Shown here piece after piece: positions 60,624 through 64,000 of a DNA stretch of 64,000 nt; positions within the stretch are counted from its first letter, which is position 1, and every line of letters starts with the position of its first letter. The notes under the pieces were generated by a model. That model saw only the letters and a program-made list of their open reading frames with translations, did no database searches and had not been told where the DNA came from. Both the position numbers and the translations under genes were made by a program. Origin of the DNA: Alistipes sp. (GTDB lineage: Bacteria > Bacteroidota > Bacteroidia > Bacteroidales > Rikenellaceae); assembly GCA_017536555.1 (NCBI GenBank), contig JAFXHE010000004.1:1-64000 (forward strand), written 5' to 3'.

Positions 60624-61625
60624 CTACTTATTGTTATTATTACTCTTTGGAAGTAGCTCTGTGAGTGAACCAAGCGCACCCACAAGGTTGCTCGCCTCAA
60701 AGGGCAAAAAGACGGTCTTTGCCTGTCCGCCAGCACCTATCTCTCGCAGTGTCTCAACATACTTCATAACAATCATATATGTCGCAGGGTCGATCTTTGA
60801 CTCTGCCACAGCCTCTGCCACCTTGCGTATAGCCTCTGCCTCGGCTGTTGCCTGCAACACCTTGGCATCAGCCTCACCCTGTGCCTTAAGTATCTGCGTC
60901 TGCTTCTCTGCCTCCGCCTGATTAATCTGCGACTCCTTCTCACCCTCCGACTCCAAGATCATCGCCTCCTTCTGACCACGTGCCTCAAGAACCTTGGCAC
61001 GACGCTCACGCTCTGCCTGCATCTGCTGCTCCATAGCACGGCGCACAGACTCGGGAGGTGTGATATCCTGCAACTCTACACGGTTAACCTTGACACCCCA
61101 CTTGTTAGTAGCATCGTCAAGCACCACGCGCAGCTTCGAGTTGATGGTGTCGCGCGATGTCAGGGTCTCGTCAAGCTCCAGCTCGCCGATGACATTACGC
61201 AGTGTCGTCTGCGTGAGCTTCTCGATGGCGTTGGGGAGGTTGTCAATCTCATATACCGACTTCACAGGGTCTACAATCTGGAAGTAGAGCAGGGCATTGA
61301 TTGTCGTTGTGACGTTATCCTTGGTGATAACGCTCTGCTTGGGAAAGTCGTATACCTGCTCTCGTAGATCTATGCGCGACGTGCGACGCATAACGGCTAA
61401 CTTTGTGCCGTCGCCATAGCTAACCTCGTCGCGCTGATATACCGCGCGCTCGCGGTCAATGATGGGCAGCACGAAGTTGATACCCGACTGCAAGGTGCGG
61501 TCATAGCGTCCCAGACGCTCTACAACACGTGTCTCCGACTGCTGGATAATCTTAAATCCACGCAATACATAAATCACCGCGATAAGGGCGATGATACCGA
61601 AAATCAATAAGGGTGTAATCTCCAT
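60624..61625 (-). CDS. SPFH/Band 7 stomatin-like protein (QmcA type), 333 aa
   Basis: An N-terminal membrane helix (ITPLLIFGIIALIAVIYVLRGF) is followed by the Band 7 domain: QQSETRVVERLGRYDRTLQSGINFVLPIID, QVYDFPKQSVITKDNVTTTINALLYFQIVD and RNVIGELELDETLTSRDTIN. A charged helical part (AERERRAKVLEARGQKEA) precedes the C-terminal PFEASNLVGALGSLTELL. QmcA/paraslipin-type proteins form ring assemblies and work with NfeD proteins. The gene is 2 bp downstream of the NfeD gene, the usual pairing. Confidence 0.92.
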   Translation of the reverse strand: MEITPLLIFGIIALIAVIYVLRGFKIIQQSETRVVERLGRYDRTLQSGINFVLPIIDRERAVYQRDEVSYGDGTKLAVMRRTSRIDLREQVYDFPKQSVITKDNVTTTINALLYFQIVDPVKSVYEIDNLPNAIEKLTQTTLRNVIGELELDETLTSRDTINSKLRVVLDDATNKWGVKVNRVELQDITPPESVRRAMEQQMQAERERRAKVLEARGQKEAMILESEGEKESQINQAEAEKQTQILKAQGEADAKVLQATAEAEAIRKVAEAVAESKIDPATYMIVMKYVETLREIGAGGQAKTVFLPFEASNLVGALGSLTELLPKSNNNNK

Positions 61626-61627
61626 AT

Positions 61628-62056
61628 TTACAGCTTTTTAACGATTAATACTACACTATCTACGGCTACGACCTCAACACTCTCGCCACACGCCACATCG
61701 CTGCCATCCAAAGAGCGTGCGCGCCAGTCGACACCATCGACCATAACGCGACCACCGTCAACACCCTCGATGGCGTTGCACACAGTGCCACGACGACCAA
61801 CCATAGCATCGGCATTGGTCTTTACCTTCTCCTCCTTAACAAGTGTGCGCTTAAGCAACGGACGCACCAACACAAGGGCAATGGCAGAAGTTATAGAGAA
61901 GCTTAACAACTGCATCTCCGTTGAGGCATCACACGCCGCCGCGATAGCACCGCCCACACATCCTACTGCAAGGCAGACAACAGCAAAGCCGGTTGTGAAA
62001 ATCTCAACGATAACAAGCACAAGTGCCACAATAATCCAAATATGCCAAATCTCCAT
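61628..62056 (-). CDS. NfeD-family membrane protein, 142 aa
   Basis: Start MEIWHIWIIVALVLVIVEIF (62056) begins the first of about three transmembrane segments, an arrangement typical of short NfeD proteins lacking the protease domain. The C-terminal OB-fold is seen as MVGRRGTVCNAIEGVDGGRVMVDGVDWRARSLDG and VEVVAVDSVVLIVKKL. NfeD proteins act with stomatin-type partners, and the SPFH gene follows directly. A longer frame upstream reads through non-coding leader and is rejected. The promoter is at 62081-62111. Confidence 0.92.
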   Translation of the reverse strand: MEIWHIWIIVALVLVIVEIFTTGFAVVCLAVGCVGGAIAAACDASTEMQLLSFSITSAIALVLVRPLLKRTLVKEEKVKTNADAMVGRRGTVCNAIEGVDGGRVMVDGVDWRARSLDGSDVACGESVEVVAVDSVVLIVKKL

Positions 62057-62080
62057 ACTTAAATAGGTTAAATTCACTCT

Positions 62081-62111
62081 CAAAGTTACATTTTTTATTT
62101 GAGAATAACAA
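62081..62111 (-). promoter_or_regulatory. Promoter of the nfeD-qmcA operon
   Basis: TAACTTTG (62081-62088, minus strand) with TTG (62109-62111) 20 bp upstream. Confidence 0.72.
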
Positions 62112-62225
62112 ATTTTTATGCTCCATATAACATTGCCGCATAAATATTTCCGCGACAAGCAAAAAAAATTGCTTGACAGCATAAAAAAGGGTCGCTCGCA
62201 CGTGCGTACATACGAAAATAATTCT

Positions 62226-62233
62226 TATATTTG
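62226..62233 (+). promoter_or_regulatory. -7 box of the Dabb gene
   Basis: TATATTTG, 44 bp before the ATG. No good -33 element is seen. Confidence 0.5.
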
Positions 62234-62277
62234 TGAGTTAACTAAATAAACCGACTAAAACCTAAAACTACTCAACT

Positions 62278-62577
62278 ATGATACGTCATATCGTTATGTG
62301 GAAATTTCGCCGCGATTTGGACGAGACGCCACAGCAGATAGCACAAGAGATGAAGAGCCGTCTGGAGGCTCTCAATGGCAAGATTGATGGGCTGTTGCGC
62401 GCCGAGGTAGGCGTAAACCTCAAGGAGACTGCATCGTCATTCGATGCTGTGCTCACTGCCGACTTCACCTCCTTCGAGGCTATGGAGGCATACAAAATAG
62501 ACCCGCTACACGTAGTCATAAGCGACTACTGCAAGAGTCGTCGTTTAGAGAGAGTCGACGTGGACTACTCAATCTAA
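62278..62577 (+). CDS. Dabb (stress-responsive alpha/beta barrel) domain protein, 99 aa
   Basis: The protein starts MIRHIVMWKFRRDLDETPQQI and has LNGKIDGLLRAEVGVNL, FDAVLTADFTSFEAMEAYKIDPLHVVISDYC, matching the Dabb family (ferredoxin-like dimeric barrel). Members have varied or unknown roles, some in polyketide or stress pathways. FTCD follows after 39 bp on the same strand and may share the transcript. A promoter -7 box is upstream. Confidence 0.88.
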   Translation: MIRHIVMWKFRRDLDETPQQIAQEMKSRLEALNGKIDGLLRAEVGVNLKETASSFDAVLTADFTSFEAMEAYKIDPLHVVISDYCKSRRLERVDVDYSI

Positions 62578-62616
62578 CAGAGCAGCAATATTAACTAAAA
62601 TCAAAAATATACGAGT

Positions 62617-64000
62617 ATGCAGAAGAGAATTATTGAGTGCGTGCCCAACTTCTCGGAGGGACGCAATCTTGAGACTATCAAGCAGATTACAGACGTTATC
62701 GACGCTGCAAAGGGCGTAAAGCTCTTGGACGTTGACCCAGGTGAGGCTACAAACCGCACTGTGGTAACCTTCGTAGGTGAGCCCGAGGCAGTATGTGATG
62801 CCGCTGTTGCAGCTATCAAGCGCGCAACAGAGCTTATAGATATGCGTCAGCACAAGGGCGCACACCCCCATATGGGTGCGTGCGACGTATGCCCCTTGAT
62901 TCCCGTATCAGGCATCACCCTTGAGGAGTGCGCAGTATTGGCACGAGCACTTGCACAGCGCATCGCCGAGGAGCTTGGCGTACCCACCTACTGCTATGAG
63001 GCTGCCGCCCTCAAGCCCGAGCGTCGCAACTTGGCAGTTTGCCGCGCTGGTGAGTATGAGGCATTGCCCGAGAAGATGACTAACGAGGAGCGTAAGCCCG
63101 ACTTCGGTGCTCGTCCGTACGATGAGGGCGTAGCAAAGACGGGTGCTACTGCCGTAGGTGCGCGCGACTTCCTGGTTGCCGTAAACTACAACCTCAACAC
63201 CACCTCTACACGTCGTGCCAACGCCATCGCCTTTGATGTGCGCGAGAAGGGTCGTCCTATGCGTGAGGGCAACCCCATCACAGGTAAGATTCTAAAGGAC
63301 GAGAACGGCAATACCATTATGAAGCCAGGTACATTGAAGGCTTGCAAGGCTATCGGCTGGTTTATCGAGGAGTATGGCATTGCACAGGTATCTATGAATA
63401 TGACCAACCTCGCGATAACACCTCTGCACGCTGCATTTGACGAGGTATGTCGCGCTGCCGATGCTCGTGGTGTGCGCGTTACAGGTGCCGAGATTGTGGG
63501 TCTTGTTCCAAAGAGCGCGTTGGTGGATGCTGGTCGCCACTTCTTGCGCAAGCAGAACCGCTCGACAGGTCTTCCCGAGAGAGAGTTGGTGCGCATAGCT
63601 ATCGAGAGTATGGGACTCTCTAACCTCAAGGAGTTCAAGCCCGAGGAGAAGGTCGTTGAGTACATCCTTGAGGCTGACGAGCAGAAGGGCAAGAAGAAGC
63701 TCGTAGACCTCACCTGCACAGGCTTTGCAGAGGAGACTGCAAGCGAGTCACCCGCACCTGGTGGCGGTTCTATTTCAGCATATATGGGCGCACTTGCTGC
63801 CGCTCTCGGCACAATGGTTGCCAACCTCTCATCACACAAGGCGGGCTGGGATGACCGCTGGGAGTACTTCTCTAACTGGGCAGACAACGGTATGGCTGTA
63901 ATGAACGAGCTGCTCTACTTGGTTGACGAGGATACCGAGGCGTTTAACAAGATTATGGCGGTGTTCGGAATGCCCAAGTCTACCGACGAGGAGAAGGCTG
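62617..64000 (+). CDS. ftcD: Bifunctional glutamate formimidoyltransferase / formimidotetrahydrofolate cyclodeaminase (partial, runs off the window)
   Basis: Starts MQKRIIECVPNFSEGRN. The formiminotransferase part is seen in RTVVTFVGEPEAV, MRQHKGAHPHMGACDVCPLIPVSG (catalytic-site region), EVGVPTYCYE-type and LVAVNYNLNT. Later comes the cyclodeaminase part, starting near residue 365 with FAEETASESPAPGGGSISAYMGALAAALG. The two-domain protein degrades the histidine product formiminoglutamate, giving 5,10-methenyl-THF, glutamate and ammonia. 461 codons are in the window and the 3' end is missing. A full protein would have roughly 550-560 residues. Confidence 0.95.
   Translation, partial: MQKRIIECVPNFSEGRNLETIKQITDVIDAAKGVKLLDVDPGEATNRTVVTFVGEPEAVCDAAVAAIKRATELIDMRQHKGAHPHMGACDVCPLIPVSGITLEECAVLARALAQRIAEELGVPTYCYEAAALKPERRNLAVCRAGEYEALPEKMTNEERKPDFGARPYDEGVAKTGATAVGARDFLVAVNYNLNTTSTRRANAIAFDVREKGRPMREGNPITGKILKDENGNTIMKPGTLKACKAIGWFIEEYGIAQVSMNMTNLAITPLHAAFDEVCRAADARGVRVTGAEIVGLVPKSALVDAGRHFLRKQNRSTGLPERELVRIAIESMGLSNLKEFKPEEKVVEYILEADEQKGKKKLVDLTCTGFAEETASESPAPGGGSISAYMGALAAALGTMVANLSSHKAGWDDRWEYFSNWADNGMAVMNELLYLVDEDTEAFNKIMAVFGMPKSTDEEKA

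Noticed and set aside
1..64000. Prophage, integrative element or transposon
   Set aside because: No integrase, transposase, relaxase or phage structural genes were seen, and gene content is chromosomal throughout.

Overview
The window is a gene-dense stretch of a Bacteroidales chromosome. Three things point there. Many genes are preceded by Bacteroidota-type promoters (a -33 TTG about 19-22 bp from a -7 TAnnTTTG box). Ribosome binding sites are weak or absent. The gene content is typical of the order: a two-gene SurA-like set followed by an OstA-like protein, a DUF2795 protein, a PepD-type C69 dipeptidase, a BspA-type leucine-rich repeat protein, rubrerythrin and a bifunctional FTCD. A gut species is likely, perhaps near Alistipes/Rikenellaceae, but that placement is a guess. 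I found no rRNA, transposase, integrase, phage gene or CRISPR array; one tRNA lies at the left edge.

Layout. 0-4.3 kb: tRNA, then a minus-strand operon (SPFH protein, ribbon-helix-helix protein, three small membrane proteins, S41 protease). 4.6-6.7 kb: a WG-repeat protein. 6.9-10.4 kb: four tandem paralogous secreted proteins, two of them fused to sulfatase-modifying-factor (FGE-like) domains. 10.4-11.05 kb: a gene-free region with inverted repeats. 11-20 kb: truncated GH2-like protein, OstA-like protein, two SurA-type chaperones and a Rel/SpoT protein. 20-28.6 kb: Fn3-like lipoprotein, threonine aldolase, RdgB, outer-membrane barrel, HAD hydrolase, nitroreductase, HI0933-family flavoprotein, methyltransferase remnant and cobalamin adenosyltransferase. 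28.8-30.8 kb: DUF2795 protein and a 16-repeat LRR protein. 31-35 kb: purine deaminase, GDPD and NCS2 permease, then purA. 35-38.7 kb: amino-acid permease, rubrerythrin, ZIP transporter and YegP.

38.8-46.2 kb is one long minus-strand operon (dapB, lepB, yigZ, uvrA, M16 peptidase, O-methyltransferase), followed by truA. 47.1-47.6 kb holds a tandem array of conserved-core hairpins. 47.6-50.7 kb: lpd and pepD. 51-53.8 kb: yggS and dnaK. 54.0-56.9 kb: a three-gene steroid/bile-acid-type cassette (5-alpha-reductase, Old Yellow Enzyme, SDR). 57-64 kb: AsmA-like DUF748 protein, FKBP lipoprotein, NfeD/stomatin pair, Dabb protein and FTCD, which runs off the right edge.

The most notable items are the steroid reductase cassette, the hairpin family shared by the 10.5 kb and 47 kb intergenic regions, a Rel/SpoT protein whose synthetase motif carries a natural Asp-to-Gly change, the tandemly duplicated FGE-like genes, and a sigma-54-like promoter with TTGTCA half-sites upstream of dnaK. 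All assignments were made by reading the sequence; no database search was run.
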